From positions 25,788-89,787 of the forward strand of contig NZ_PHSN01000022.1 in assembly GCF_002871005.1 (NCBI RefSeq): DNA of 64,000 nucleotides, written 5' to 3'. Source of the DNA: Acidimangrovimonas sediminis (GTDB lineage Bacteria; Pseudomonadota; Alphaproteobacteria; Rhodobacterales; Rhodobacteraceae). A model generated the notes under the pieces. It did not search any database. It was not told the DNA's origin and saw only the letters and a program-made list of their open reading frames with translations. Shown here piece after piece: positions 17,499-26,480 of the stretch (position 1 is the stretch's first letter; each line of letters opens with the position of its first letter). The position numbers and the translations under genes are program-made.

Positions 17499-17726
17499 CC
17501 GGATCATGCCCTCTGTCAGAGGCGCCGATCCGGCCCGGTGCGCAACGAAGCCGCAGGGCCAGCGCCGGCCCGTCCCATCACGCCGAAGGCGTGCCTTCGG
17601 TACGACGGACGGGCTGGCGCATTGTCACCCGCGCGTGGCGCTCGGTGGAGGGAGAGGTGTTGCAGCATGAAGCACCTACCCGAACCGAAGTAAGCGCCGC
17701 CTCATGGGCCGGCGCTGGCCCTGCTT
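17499..17726. repeat. Cluster of inverted repeats downstream of glpK
   Basis: The 350 bp between glpK and dapB (converging genes) hold no recognised gene but several palindromes: CCGGATC / GATCCGG (17499-17505 / 17527-17533) with an inner 5-bp stem, a 14-bp one-mismatch stem (17562-17575 / 17607-17620) enclosing CCGAAGGC-GT-GCCTTCGG, and an inverted pair of the word GGGCCGGCGCTGGCCC (17553-17571 complement and 17706-17723). The same word occurs near 11020. Confidence 0.6.
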
Positions 17727-17751
17727 GCGTGAACGCCCCCGTGCCCGCGCC

Positions 17752-18561
17752 CTACAGCCCGAGCACGTCCATCATGTCGTATTCGCCCGGGCCCTTGTCC
17801 TGTGCCCAGATCGCGGCCTTCACCGCCCCTCGGGCGAAGATCGCCCGGTCGGTCGCGATATGCGACAGCACGATCCGCTCACCCGTGCCGGCAAAGATCA
17901 CTTCGTGCTCGCCCACGATGTCGCCACCGCGCACCGCCGAAAAGCCGATGTGCCCGCGCTCCCGTGCCCCGGTGATGCCGTCGCGGCCCCGGTCCGACAC
18001 CGCGTCCAGGTCGATGCCGCGCCCCTCGGCCGCGGCCTCGCCCAGCATCAGTGCGGTGCCGGACGGCGCGTCGACCTTGTGGCGGTGATGGGCCTCGACG
18101 ATCTCGATGTCGAAATCGTCGTCCAGGGCGGCGGCCACCTTCTTCGTCAGCTGCACCAGCAGGTTGACGCCAAGGCTCATGTTGCCCGCCCGCACGATCG
18201 GCGCGTGCCGCGCGGCCAGCGCCAGCTTGCCCAGGTCATCGGCCGACAGCCCGGTCGTGCCGACCACGTGCACCGCGCGGGCCTGCGCCGCCAGCTTGGC
18301 AAACCCGACGGTCGCCGCCGGCGCGGTGAAGTCGATGACCGCCTGCGCCCCGGAAAACGCCTCGAGCGCGTCATCGGTCACGGTGACACCCACTGCCGCC
18401 CCGCCCATCGCCTCGCCCACGTCGCGGCCGATCCAGGCGTGGCCCTCGCGCTCGATACAGCCCGCCAGCCGGGCCTTGTCGCTTTCCAGCACGGTGCGGA
18501 TCAGCATCTGACCCATCCGCCCCGACGCCCCGGTAATGACGATCCCCGGCTTATCGCTCAT
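17752..18561 (-). CDS. dapB: 4-hydroxy-tetrahydrodipicolinate reductase
   Basis: NAD(P)H-dependent step of diaminopimelate/lysine synthesis. 269 residues from the ATG at 18561, which has GGAG 6 nt upstream. The nucleotide motif GASGRMGQ is at residues 9-16 and the catalytic signature [15 protein letters not shown] near residue 150. Full length. It is divergent from rbfA with about 127 bp between. Confidence 0.96.
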   Translation of the reverse strand: MSDKPGIVITGASGRMGQMLIRTVLESDKARLAGCIEREGHAWIGRDVGEAMGGAAVGVTVTDDALEAFSGAQAVIDFTAPAATVGFAKLAAQARAVHVVGTTGLSADDLGKLALAARHAPIVRAGNMSLGVNLLVQLTKKVAAALDDDFDIEIVEAHHRHKVDAPSGTALMLGEAAAEGRGIDLDAVSDRGRDGITGARERGHIGFSAVRGGDIVGEHEVIFAGTGERIVLSHIATDRAIFARGAVKAAIWAQDKGPGEYDMMDVLGL

Positions 18562-18688
18562 CGCACGCTCCTTCACGCTTTGCCCGAGGCCATAGCGGTT
18601 TCCGCGCGCCTTGGCAAAGCTTCGTCACCCCGGACGGGACTTGCAGAGCATGGTTGCGGGAACGCCGCAAAGCGCCTAGATGGGCGCC

Positions 18689-19129
18689 ATGGCAAGCAAC
18701 CGCTTCAACTCGGCCTCGGGCCCCTCTCAACGCCAGCTCCGCGTGGGCGAGCTCATCCGGCGCACCCTGTCGGACGTGCTGATGCGCGGCGACCTGCACG
18801 ACCCGGAACTGTCGCGCCTGTCGATCACGGTAGGCGAGGTGCGCTGTTCCCCCGACCTCAAGGTCGCCACGGCCTTCATCATGCCGCTCGGCGGGCACGG
18901 CGTGGACGAGGCTCTGTCGGGCCTGCGCCGCCACCGCAAGGAGCTGCGCCACCTCGTGTCGCGCGAGATGACGCTGAAATACGCGCCGGAGCTCCGGTTC
19001 GAGATCGACCAGACCTTCGACCAGATGGACGAGACCCGGCGGCTGTTTTCCGACGAAACGGTGCGGCGCGACATCGCCGCCCCCGAAGACGACAGCCCCG
19101 AGAACGAAGCGCCGGGCGACCGGGACTGA
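18689..19129 (+). CDS. rbfA: Ribosome-binding factor A
   Basis: Late 30S ribosome maturation factor. About 146 residues beginning MASNRFNSASGPSQRQLRVG, the usual RbfA opening in this group; an ATG at 18680 would add three residues. The KH-like domain (LRVGELIRRTLSDVLMRGDL to LRFEIDQTFDQ) is complete. Its stop codon overlaps the next start (TGATG). Confidence 0.94.
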   Translation: MASNRFNSASGPSQRQLRVGELIRRTLSDVLMRGDLHDPELSRLSITVGEVRCSPDLKVATAFIMPLGGHGVDEALSGLRRHRKELRHLVSREMTLKYAPELRFEIDQTFDQMDETRRLFSDETVRRDIAAPEDDSPENEAPGDRD

Positions 19130-19953
19130 TGTCCCTCCGCCGGATCGACCTGCGCTCCAGGCTGTTCGGCGGCAGGCGCCCGCTCTTCCTTCTGCTGGGC
19201 TACCTCGCCTCCGTCCTGGGGTCGGCCACGATGTCAGCCACGGCGGCGGCCACGGGCGGCGGCCCCTGCCAGGACATCACCTACCAGGGCACCGGCTACA
19301 CCCTCTGCACGATCCACGCGGGCGACGACCTCCGGATCTGGCAGAATCAGCCCGGCGGCACCCCCTTCGGCAGCTTCGAGCAGGTGAATTCCGTGCTGAA
19401 ACCCGAGGGGGAGCGGCTCGCCTTCGCGATGAACGGCGGCATGTACCACCCCGATCGGCAGCCCGTGGGCTTGACCATCGTCGGCGGCAAGGAGGTGCAC
19501 CCGATCGTCACCACCGCAGGGCCGGGCAATTTCGGCATGCTTCCGAACGGCGTGTTCTGCATCGGCAGCGGCAAGGACGCCGGCTTCTCGGTGGTCGAAA
19601 GCCGCCGCTTCTCCAAGTCTCCGCCCGCCTGCGGCTATGCCACGCAATCGGGGCCGATGCTGGTGATCGACGGCGCCCTGCACCCCCGGTTCATGGCGGA
19701 TTCGGATTCCACCCACATCCGCAACGGCGTGGGCGTCAGCGCCGACGGCCGGACCGCGGTCTTCGCGATCTCGGACGGCGCCGTCACCTTCCATGATTTC
19801 GCCAGCCTCTTCCTCGACAAGCTGAAGATGCCGAACGCGCTTTACCTCGACGGCTCGATCTCGCGGCTCTACGCCCCGGGCCTCGGGCGCGAGGACATCG
19901 GCCTGCCGCTCGGCCCGATCATCGGACTGGTGACCCCCGCGCAGCCCCGGTAG
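19129..19953 (+). CDS. Exported phosphodiester glycosidase-family (NAGPA/DUF2233) protein
   Basis: 274-residue protein with an N-terminal hydrophobic, signal-like segment (residues about 18-40). The NAGPA fold follows, a family that includes the human uncovering enzyme and many uncharacterised bacterial exported proteins. Family motifs visible are FAMNGGMYHPDRQPVGL, MLPNGVFCIG, and the C-terminal ALYLDGSISRLYAP. The start overlaps the rbfA stop by one base, so it is translationally coupled to a ribosome maturation gene and followed by truB. The substrate is unknown; envelope glycan processing is a guess from the family. Confidence 0.85.
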   Translation: MSLRRIDLRSRLFGGRRPLFLLLGYLASVLGSATMSATAAATGGGPCQDITYQGTGYTLCTIHAGDDLRIWQNQPGGTPFGSFEQVNSVLKPEGERLAFAMNGGMYHPDRQPVGLTIVGGKEVHPIVTTAGPGNFGMLPNGVFCIGSGKDAGFSVVESRRFSKSPPACGYATQSGPMLVIDGALHPRFMADSDSTHIRNGVGVSADGRTAVFAISDGAVTFHDFASLFLDKLKMPNALYLDGSISRLYAPGLGREDIGLPLGPIIGLVTPAQPR

Positions 19954-20114
19954 CGAGCGGTCGAACACACCCGACGCCCCGCACCCCGCCCCGCACCCCG
20001 CCCCGCAGGTCTCCGCCCTGCCGAACCCGAACGTCACCGCGCCCGCTAGATGCTTGACGCCCCCCGCCCCGCCGGGCTAGCAGGCGGCCTCTCGCAGACG
20101 ACGGACGGACACAC

Positions 20115-21023
20115 ATGGGACGCAAGCGCAAGGGCCGCGACATCTCGGGCTGGCTGGTGGTCGACAAGCCCGCGGGCGTGACCTCGACTTCGGTGGTCAA
20201 CAAGGTCCGCTGGGCCCTCGACGCGAAGAAGGCGGGCCATGCCGGCACGCTCGACCCCGCCGCGACCGGTGTCCTGGCGGTGGCGCTCGGCGAGGCGACG
20301 AAGACCGTGCCCTACATCACCGACGCACTGAAATGCTACCGCTTCGTGGTCACCTTCGGCGCCGCGACCACCACCGACGACGCCGAGGGCACTGTGACCG
20401 AAACCTCCACCACCCGCCCCACGGATGACGAGATCCGCGCGGCCCTCGCCCCCTTCCGGGGCGAGATCGAACAGGTCCCGCCGCAATTCTCGGCGGTCAA
20501 GGTGGATGGCGAGCGCGCTTACGACCTCGCCCGCGAAGGCGAACGGATGGACCTCGCCCCGCGCCCGCTTTGGGTCGAGAGCCTCGAATTGATCGCCCGC
20601 CCCGACGCCGACCACGCCGAGCTGGAGATGGTCTGCGGCAAGGGCGGCTACGTCCGCGCCATCGCCCGCGACCTCGGGCAGGCGCTGGGGTGCCTCGGCC
20701 ACGTCCAGTGGCTGCGCCGCAGCTGGTCGGGCCCGTTCGACGCGGACACCGGCCTGTCGCTCGACCGGATCGACGAGATGGCGAAGACAGAGGCGCTCGA
20801 CACCCACCTCCTGCCGCTGGAAACCGGTCTCGCCGACCTTCCCGAACTGAAGGCCACCCCCGAGGGCGCTGCCCGCCTGCGCAACGGCAACCCCGGCATG
20901 GTGCTGCCCGCCTCCGGCGTCGAATACGGCGACGAGGCCTGGGCCAGCTTCGAAGGCCGCCCTCTCGCTGTCGGCAGCTACCGCGGCGGCGAACTGCACC
21001 CCAGCCGCGTCTTCAACCTCTGA
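20115..21023 (+). CDS. truB: tRNA pseudouridine(55) synthase
   Basis: Makes the universal pseudouridine 55 in the T arm of tRNAs. 302 residues. The motif [15 protein letters not shown] is near residue 19, and the catalytic aspartate lies in [14 protein letters not shown] near residue 48. The C-terminal extension common in alphaproteobacteria is present. The spacer upstream (19954-20114) contains a short CCCCGCACCCCGC tandem repeat. Confidence 0.97.
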   Translation: MGRKRKGRDISGWLVVDKPAGVTSTSVVNKVRWALDAKKAGHAGTLDPAATGVLAVALGEATKTVPYITDALKCYRFVVTFGAATTTDDAEGTVTETSTTRPTDDEIRAALAPFRGEIEQVPPQFSAVKVDGERAYDLAREGERMDLAPRPLWVESLELIARPDADHAELEMVCGKGGYVRAIARDLGQALGCLGHVQWLRRSWSGPFDADTGLSLDRIDEMAKTEALDTHLLPLETGLADLPELKATPEGAARLRNGNPGMVLPASGVEYGDEAWASFEGRPLAVGSYRGGELHPSRVFNL

Positions 21024-21158
21024 CCCGGGCGCCGCAGCCCACCCTCTCTTGCCGAAATACGCCGGGATCCCGGGACGCGCCCACGGCGCGCCCCGCCCTA
21101 CGCTGCCCTTCCACGGAACACGCTTGCACCGCCGCGCCCGCCGGGCCAAGACATCGGC

Positions 21159-21665
21159 ATGATCACCCGCACCCACCTCAAGGGCGACGCCCCCTCGACC
21201 GCCGTCTATTCCGACTGCGAACGCTACCGCTACCTGCTGACCCGCACCTGGGACCCGGACGGCACGAAGGCGCTTTTCGTCATGCTCAACCCCTCGACCG
21301 CGACCGAGGTGCAGAACGACCCCACGGTCGAACGCTGCGAACGCCGCGCCCGGGCCTTGGGGTTCGGCGCCTTCCGGGTGTGCAACATCTTCGCCTGGCG
21401 CGATACCGACCCGAGGAAGATGCGTGCCGCCACCGACCCGGTCGGCCCCGGGAACGACGCCGCGATCCTGGAAAGCGCCGCCTGGGCCGACCGCATCGTC
21501 TGCGCCTGGGGCAGCCACGGCGAACACCTCGACCGCGGCCGCGCCGTCGAAGCGCTGCTGCGCGGAACAGGCCTGCCGCTGCACCACCTCGGCCTGACCA
21601 AGGGCGGGCAGCCGAAGCACCCGCTCTACATCGGCTACGACCGCCAGCCGGAGCCGTGGATCTAG
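21159..21665 (+). CDS. DUF1643 family protein
   Basis: 168-residue soluble protein of the DUF1643 family, recognisable by MLNPSTATEVQNDPTVERC (residues 42-60), then NIFAWRDTDP and a GxH-containing middle. The function is not established in bacteria. It is alone on the plus strand, with a converging LysR gene downstream and the dispersed repeat between them. Confidence 0.85.
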   Translation: MITRTHLKGDAPSTAVYSDCERYRYLLTRTWDPDGTKALFVMLNPSTATEVQNDPTVERCERRARALGFGAFRVCNIFAWRDTDPRKMRAATDPVGPGNDAAILESAAWADRIVCAWGSHGEHLDRGRAVEALLRGTGLPLHHLGLTKGGQPKHPLYIGYDRQPEPWI

Positions 21666-21823
21666 ACGCTGCATCCGCGGGGCTTTCACCCCCCGCACCC
21701 ACCGCATCCGCGGGGGTTTCACACCCCCGCACCCCCGTGGGATATTTCCACTCAGAAGAAAGGAATGCCCTCCTCGTCTTTCTGCTCGAAAATATCCCGG
21801 GGGTGCAGGGGGCAGCGCCCCCG
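21665..21823. repeat. Dispersed GGGATATTT(Y)CGCTCAGAAGAAG element, inverted pair
   Basis: Two head-to-head units between converging genes. The left unit has hairpins of the form GGGGGT-ttcac-ACCCCC, then CCCCCGTGGGATATTTCCAC and TCAGAAGAAA. The right unit, on the opposite strand, has GGGGGCGCTGCCCCC, TGCACCCCC and GGGATATTTTCGAGCAGAAAG. A fragment GCCGAAATACGCCGGGATCCC lies nearby at 21053-21073. Confidence 0.8.
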
Positions 21824-21839
21824 CTCTGCCACCGCGGCC

Positions 21840-22751
21840 CTACGCCGCTGCCGCGACGGCGGCCTTGCAGCGCGCCACCATGAAGTCGACGAAAAGGCGG
21901 ATCTTCGGGTCCCTGAACCGTCGGTGCGGTGTCAGGCACGACAATTGCACCGGCAGCGGCGGCGTCGCCACGGCCACCGGGACGAGGCGACCGGCGCGCA
22001 GATGCTCGGCCACCTCGAAGACCGGCTTCATCACGATCCCCCGCCCGTCGAGCGCCCACCCGGTCAGCACGTCGCCGTCATCCGATTCGAACGGCCCCCC
22101 GATCTCGTACCGGCGGGGGCCCTCGGCGGTCTGCAATGTCCACTGGAATTCCCGGGCGCCGGGAAAGCGCAGGTTGAGGCAATCGTGCCCGTCCCCGACC
22201 AGCGCCGCGCCATCCGCCGGCATCCCCCGCGCCGCGATGTAGTCCGGTGCGGCGCAAAGCACGCGGGGGCAGTCGGCGATCACCCGCACCTTCAGCGTGC
22301 TGTCCTCGAGGATCCCCAGGTGGAACGCCACGTCCAGTCCTTCGCCCGTCACGTCGATCGTGCGGTCCGACAGGCGCAGGCGCACGTCGATCTCGGGATA
22401 GCTGTCCTTGAAGGCCGGCACGTCGGGCGCGATCAGCCGCCGCCCGATCCCCAGCGGCGCCGCGACATAGACCGTGCCGCGCGGATTCTGCGTGGCGTCC
22501 ACCACGGCCGCCTCGGCCTCGTCGATCGCCTCGAGAATCCGCTGCGCACCCTCGTAGAAGGTGCGTCCATGCTCGGTCGGCGTCAGGCTGCGGGTGGTGC
22601 GGTTGAACAGCCGCACGCCCAGGTGCTTTTCCATCTCCGCCACCCGGGCCGAGGCGACGGCGGGCGAGGTGCGCTGATCGCGTGCCGCCGCACTCATGCT
22701 GCCCAATTCGTAGACACGGACGAACATCCGCACGTTGTTGACGTAAGCCAT
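21840..22751 (-). CDS. LysR-family transcriptional regulator
   Basis: 303-residue regulator with an N-terminal helix-turn-helix (MSAAARDQRTSPAVASARVA) and a LysR effector domain of the CrgA/YafC-like subgroup (NRTTRSLTPTEHG). It is divergent from puuD with about 100 bp between, so the urate hydroxylase gene is the likeliest target. The effector is unknown; a purine or urate intermediate is an inference from position. Confidence 0.88.
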   Translation of the reverse strand: MAYVNNVRMFVRVYELGSMSAAARDQRTSPAVASARVAEMEKHLGVRLFNRTTRSLTPTEHGRTFYEGAQRILEAIDEAEAAVVDATQNPRGTVYVAAPLGIGRRLIAPDVPAFKDSYPEIDVRLRLSDRTIDVTGEGLDVAFHLGILEDSTLKVRVIADCPRVLCAAPDYIAARGMPADGAALVGDGHDCLNLRFPGAREFQWTLQTAEGPRRYEIGGPFESDDGDVLTGWALDGRGIVMKPVFEVAEHLRAGRLVPVAVATPPLPVQLSCLTPHRRFRDPKIRLFVDFMVARCKAAVAAAA

Positions 22752-22852
22752 GGCGATTTTTCGGGCCGCTTTGAAAGTCCTCTGACATTTGCAGCATTAA
22801 CAAGAATACACACGACGGGATAGCGTTCCGCCAAACGGGGAAGGAACGCGTG

Positions 22853-24106
22853 ATGGACTGGACGATACTCGAGGAATGGCTGCAATTCGCGGTGCGCTGG
22901 TTCCACGTCATCGCGGGGATCGCCTGGATCGGCTCGTCCTTCTACTTCATCGCGCTAGACCTCGGGCTTCGGCGCGACACGCCCCTTGCCACCGGCGCCG
23001 ACGGCGAGGAATGGCAGGTCCACGGCGGTGGCTTCTACCATATCCAGAAATACATGGTCGCGCCCGAGGCCCTGCCCCAGCACCTGACCTGGTTCAAGTG
23101 GGAGGCCTACACGACCTGGCTCACCGGCTTCCTGATGATGGTGCTGGTCTATTACATGGGCGCGGGCATCTACCTCGTCGATCCGCAGGTGCTGAACATC
23201 CCCGTCTGGGTGGCGATCTGCATCTCGCTCGGCTCCCTGATCCTCGGCTGGATCCTCTATGATCTGATCTGCAAGTCGCGCTTCGGCGACGACAACACGC
23301 GGCTGATGATCGGGCTCTACGTGATCCTGGTCGCGATGGCCTGGGGCTATACCCACGTGTTCTCGGGACGGGCGGCGCTCCTGCATCTCGGTGCGTTCAC
23401 GGCGACGATCATGTCGGCCAACGTCTTCATGATCATCATCCCGAACCAGAAGATCGTGGTGGCCGACCTGCGCGCCGGCCGCACGCCCGATGCCAAGTAC
23501 GGCAAGATCGCCAAGCAGCGCTCGACCCACAACAACTACCTGACGCTGCCGGTGCTGTTCCTGATGCTGTCGAACCACTACCCGCTGGCCTTCGCGACGC
23601 AGTGGAACTGGCTGATCGCAAGCCTCGTGTTCCTGATGGGGGTGACGATCCGGCACTTCTTCAACACCTACCACCAGACGAAACGGAAACTCTGGTGGAC
23701 CTGGGTGGCGACCGCGGTGATCTTCGCGATCATCGTCTGGCTCTCGGCCGCCCCGCTCCGCTCCGAAGAAGTACAGAACGAAGCGGCCCTGCCCCCCGCG
23801 GCACAGCGCTTCGCCCAGGCGCCGGGATTTCAGGACGTGACCGACATCGTCAGCGGCAATTGCTCCATGTGCCACTCCACCCAGGCCGCAGAGAACGGGA
23901 TCGTGGCCCGCGCGCCCAAGAACGTGCTGCTGGAAACCCCAGCCGAGATCGCGCAGGAGGCGCACCGGATCTACATCCAGGCGGGCGTGACCCACGCCAT
24001 GCCCCCGGGCAGCTACAACTACATGGACCCGGCCGACCGCGCGAAGATTGTTGCCTGGTACAAGGCGGCGAAGGCGGGCGAGACAGCCCAGCCGCAGGGC
24101 GGATGA
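22853..24106 (+). CDS. puuD: Membrane urate hydroxylase PuuD with C-terminal cytochrome c domain
   Basis: Oxidises urate to 5-hydroxyisourate at the inner membrane, passing electrons through its own haem c instead of releasing peroxide. 417 residues: eight or so membrane helices (about residues 10-295) in the DUF989 region, then a cytochrome c domain with the haem motif CSMCH near residue 335. I chose the ATG at 22853 with AAGGA upstream; a GTG directly before it is the alternative. The rest of the urate pathway is 6-9 kb downstream (hiuH, puuE-uraD, allE, allA). Confidence 0.93.
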   Translation: MDWTILEEWLQFAVRWFHVIAGIAWIGSSFYFIALDLGLRRDTPLATGADGEEWQVHGGGFYHIQKYMVAPEALPQHLTWFKWEAYTTWLTGFLMMVLVYYMGAGIYLVDPQVLNIPVWVAICISLGSLILGWILYDLICKSRFGDDNTRLMIGLYVILVAMAWGYTHVFSGRAALLHLGAFTATIMSANVFMIIIPNQKIVVADLRAGRTPDAKYGKIAKQRSTHNNYLTLPVLFLMLSNHYPLAFATQWNWLIASLVFLMGVTIRHFFNTYHQTKRKLWWTWVATAVIFAIIVWLSAAPLRSEEVQNEAALPPAAQRFAQAPGFQDVTDIVSGNCSMCHSTQAAENGIVARAPKNVLLETPAEIAQEAHRIYIQAGVTHAMPPGSYNYMDPADRAKIVAWYKAAKAGETAQPQGG

Positions 24107-24119
24107 CCTGCGGCGGAGC

Positions 24120-24228
24120 TGGGGGTTTCACACCCCCAGACCCCCGTGGGATATTTCCGCTCAGAAGAAGACACGCCCCTCCCTTCTTCTGAGCGGAAAT
24201 ATCCCGGGGGTGCGGGGGCTGGCCCCCG
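24120..24228. repeat. Dispersed repeat, inverted pair between puuD and znuB
   Basis: Two head-to-head units sharing GGGATATTTCCGCTCAGAAGAAG and its complement (24148-24209). They are flanked by a GGGGGT-ttcac-ACCCCC hairpin on one side and GGGGGCTGGCCCCCG on the other. It occupies almost the whole spacer between the converging genes. Confidence 0.85.
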
Positions 24229-25023
24229 CTAACCGCGCCGCAACATACCGCCAAGGCCCGCGGACAGGATGAAGACCGCGGCCGCGGCGACCACGATCGA
24301 CGGCCCGGCGGGCGTGTCGAAGTGGAATGACCCCCAGAGACCAACGAGGACCGCCAGCACACCGATGAGCGCCGCGAAGAGGGCCATGGTCTCGGGAGTG
24401 CGGGAAAGGCTGCGGGCGGCGGCGGCCGGCACGATCAGCATCGCCGCGATCAGGAGCGCGCCGACCACCTTGATCGCCACTGCGACCACGACGGCCAGCG
24501 CCAGCGTCAGCACCAGCCCCTCGCGCGCCGGGTTGATGCCCGAGGCCTGCGCCAGATCCTCGCTGATCGTCGCGGTGAGCAGCCCCGACCAGCGCCAGGC
24601 GAGCCCTGAAAGCACCAGCGCCGCGCCGCACCAGACGAGGATCACGTCGCGCCAGGACACCGCGAGGATGTCGCCGAAAAGGTAGCTTTGCAGGTCGACC
24701 CGGACGCCCGGCACGAAGCTGATGGCGACGAGGCCGAGCGCCAGCGCGGTATGGGCCAGCACCCCCAGCATCGTGTCCGCGGCCCAGCCTCTTCCTGACA
24801 ATGCCGATACTGTCAGCGCCATCAGGAGCGCCATGCTCAGCGTACCGACGTAGATCGAGACCGAGAAGCCGAGGGCCAGCGCGACGCCGAGGATCGCCGC
24901 ATGGGCCGTCGCGTCGCCGAAGAACGCCATCCGGCGCCAGACCACGAAGCAGCCGAGCGGCCCCGCCGCCAGTGCCAGCCCCAGCCCCGCCAGGACCGCG
25001 CGCAGGAGGAACGGCTCAAGCAT
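24229..25023 (-). CDS. znuB: Zinc ABC transporter permease ZnuB
   Basis: Inner-membrane permease of the high-affinity zinc importer. 264 residues with about eight helices; starts MLEPFLLRAVLAGLGLALA. The upstream frame continues far into znuC, but the ATG at 25023 is the family start and overlaps the end of znuC by 8 nt. The conserved GDILAVSWRD segment and the C-terminal GPSIVVAAAAVFILS match ABC-3 family permeases. Third gene of zur-znuC-znuB. Confidence 0.94.
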   Translation of the reverse strand: MLEPFLLRAVLAGLGLALAAGPLGCFVVWRRMAFFGDATAHAAILGVALALGFSVSIYVGTLSMALLMALTVSALSGRGWAADTMLGVLAHTALALGLVAISFVPGVRVDLQSYLFGDILAVSWRDVILVWCGAALVLSGLAWRWSGLLTATISEDLAQASGINPAREGLVLTLALAVVVAVAIKVVGALLIAAMLIVPAAAARSLSRTPETMALFAALIGVLAVLVGLWGSFHFDTPAGPSIVVAAAAVFILSAGLGGMLRRG

Positions 25024-25843
25024 GGTCGCGGGCTCCATGGCCGTGTTCGGGGTCATGATCATGGTCCTGCCCGCGATCATGGTCTGGATCATGTCCTGTA
25101 TCATGGCCCGGGCCGTGCCCGTGGTCGTGCGCATGGTCGTGCGCGTGATCGTGGTCGTGCTGGTAGAGCGCCAGCGCGCCGCGGGTGCCGACACCGAAGA
25201 GCGCGCGGTATTCCGGCGCGTTCGACACCACGTGCGGCGTGCCCTGGCAGCAGACATGATGGTTGAGGCAGATCACCCGGTCGGAGGCGCTCATCACCAC
25301 GTGCAGGTCGTGGCTGACCATCAGGATGGCGCAGCCCATCTCGGTCCGGACCTCCTCGATCAGCTTGTAGAACGCGGCCTCCCCAGGCTGGTCGAGGCCC
25401 TGCGTCGGCTCGTCCAGGATCAGCAACTCGGGCCGGGCGAGAAGCGCCCGGGCAAGCAGCACGCGCTGCATCTGACCACCCGAGAGGCCCACCAGCTGGC
25501 GCGCCTCCATGCCGGCCATGCCGACACGCGCCAGCACCCGGGCGGCCTCGCCCGCCGCGTGGCCATGCGGCAGCGACAGGAAGCGGCGCACTGTCAGCGG
25601 CAGCCCGCGGTCGATGTGCAGCTTCTGCGGCACATAGCCCAGCCGCAACCCGGTCTTGCGGGTGATCCGGCCAGAGGCCAGCGGCTGAATGCCCAGCAGC
25701 GCCCGCAGGAGCGTCGACTTGCCCGAGCCGTTCGGGCCGACCACGGTGACGATCTCGCCCGGCTCCAGCGACAGGCTGACGTCTTCGAGTACCGCGTCGC
25801 CGCCGAAGCGCACGGTCAGGGATTGCGCGTCGAGCAGGCTCAT
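25016..25843 (-). CDS. znuC: Zinc ABC transporter ATPase ZnuC with histidine-rich tail
   Basis: ATPase of the zinc importer. 275 residues: Walker A GPNGSGKST near residue 38, signature LSGGQMQRV, Walker B LLILDEPTQGLD and the switch histidine in VSHDLHVV. The last 50 residues after ALYQ are an extreme His/Asp repeat (about eighteen histidines, of the kind DHDHAHDHAHDHGHG), a metal-binding tail. Such regions are better known in ZnuA, and ZnuC often has a shorter version. It overlaps zur by 4 nt at its start and znuB by 8 nt at its end. Confidence 0.95.
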   Translation of the reverse strand: MSLLDAQSLTVRFGGDAVLEDVSLSLEPGEIVTVVGPNGSGKSTLLRALLGIQPLASGRITRKTGLRLGYVPQKLHIDRGLPLTVRRFLSLPHGHAAGEAARVLARVGMAGMEARQLVGLSGGQMQRVLLARALLARPELLILDEPTQGLDQPGEAAFYKLIEEVRTEMGCAILMVSHDLHVVMSASDRVICLNHHVCCQGTPHVVSNAPEYRALFGVGTRGALALYQHDHDHAHDHAHDHGHGPGHDTGHDPDHDRGQDHDHDPEHGHGARDHA

Positions 25844-26385
25844 GCCGGGGTGGTCTCGTCCGCAGAGGCGGCGCCTTCGTCGGCCTGGCAGGCGGGGCAG
25901 AGACCCACCGCCTCGATATTGGCGCGGCGGATGGCAAAGCCCACCTCCTGCGCCGCGCCGACAAGGGCGCCGTGCACCTCGGCCCCCGGCGCCTCGGCCA
26001 CTGTGTTGCAGCCCGAGCAGATCAGGAACACCGGGCTGTGCGGCTCGCCCGAGTGGACGCAGGCGGTGAAGGCGTTAAGCCGCCGGATACGGTGCGCGAA
26101 CCCCTGGTCGACGAGGAAATCGAGCGCGCGGTAGGCCACCGGCGGCTGCTTGCCGAAGCCCTCGGCCGCCAGCCGGTCGAGCACCTCGTAAGCGCCGAGC
26201 GCCCTGTGTTCCTCGAGCAGGATCTCAAGTGTGCGGCGGCGTACCGGGGTCAGGCGCAGGCCGCGCTGGTCGCTCAGCGTTTCGGCGCGGCTCAGCGCGT
26301 CCTCGGCGCAATGGGCGTGGTCGTGGCGGTGAAAGACGATGCCGGGATCTGCGGGATCGCCGGACGGCGCTGGGATCTTGGGCAT
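25840..26385 (-). CDS. zur: Zinc uptake regulator Zur (Fur family)
   Basis: Zinc-responsive repressor. 181 residues with a Fur-type winged helix (LRLTPVRRRTLEILLEEHR) and two structural cysteine pairs, CSGC and CPAC, in the dimerisation domain. The N-terminus has a HRHDHAHC cluster. First gene of zur-znuC-znuB and divergent from znuA. Context and the Zur-type operator favour Zur over Fur or Mur. Confidence 0.93.
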   Translation of the reverse strand: MPKIPAPSGDPADPGIVFHRHDHAHCAEDALSRAETLSDQRGLRLTPVRRRTLEILLEEHRALGAYEVLDRLAAEGFGKQPPVAYRALDFLVDQGFAHRIRRLNAFTACVHSGEPHSPVFLICSGCNTVAEAPGAEVHGALVGAAQEVGFAIRRANIEAVGLCPACQADEGAASADETTPA

Positions 26386-26400
26386 GGGGCTCGCTCGAAA

Positions 26401-26439
26401 GTTATGATATTACGTCTCTTGACGTGTTACCATATAACA
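26401..26439. promoter_or_regulatory. Zur operator region between zur and znuA
   Basis: The palindrome TGTTACCATATAACA (26425-26439) matches the TGTTATATTATAACA-type Zur box. A second, poorer match, GTTATGATATTAC, lies at 26401-26413, 24 bp away. This AT-rich island stands out in the GC-rich background and would serve both divergent transcripts. Confidence 0.8.
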
Positions 26440-26480
26440 TACGATGTAAGGGCCGTAGCGACAACCCCGGAGATCTTTTG

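Noticed and set aside
17401..17751. Possible RNA gene downstream of glpK
   Set aside because: The stems are better explained as terminator and repeat structures between converging genes; no known RNA family signature was seen.
21665..24228. CRISPR-like array or insertion sequence from the repeated motifs
   Set aside because: The repeats are not regularly spaced, flank single genes and are inverted pairs; no transposase or cas gene is present.
25024..25257. Extended znuB start giving 342 residues
   Set aside because: The extra 78 residues are a frame-shifted reading of the znuC His-rich tail (Thr/Arg/Met repeats); the family start is the ATG at 25023.
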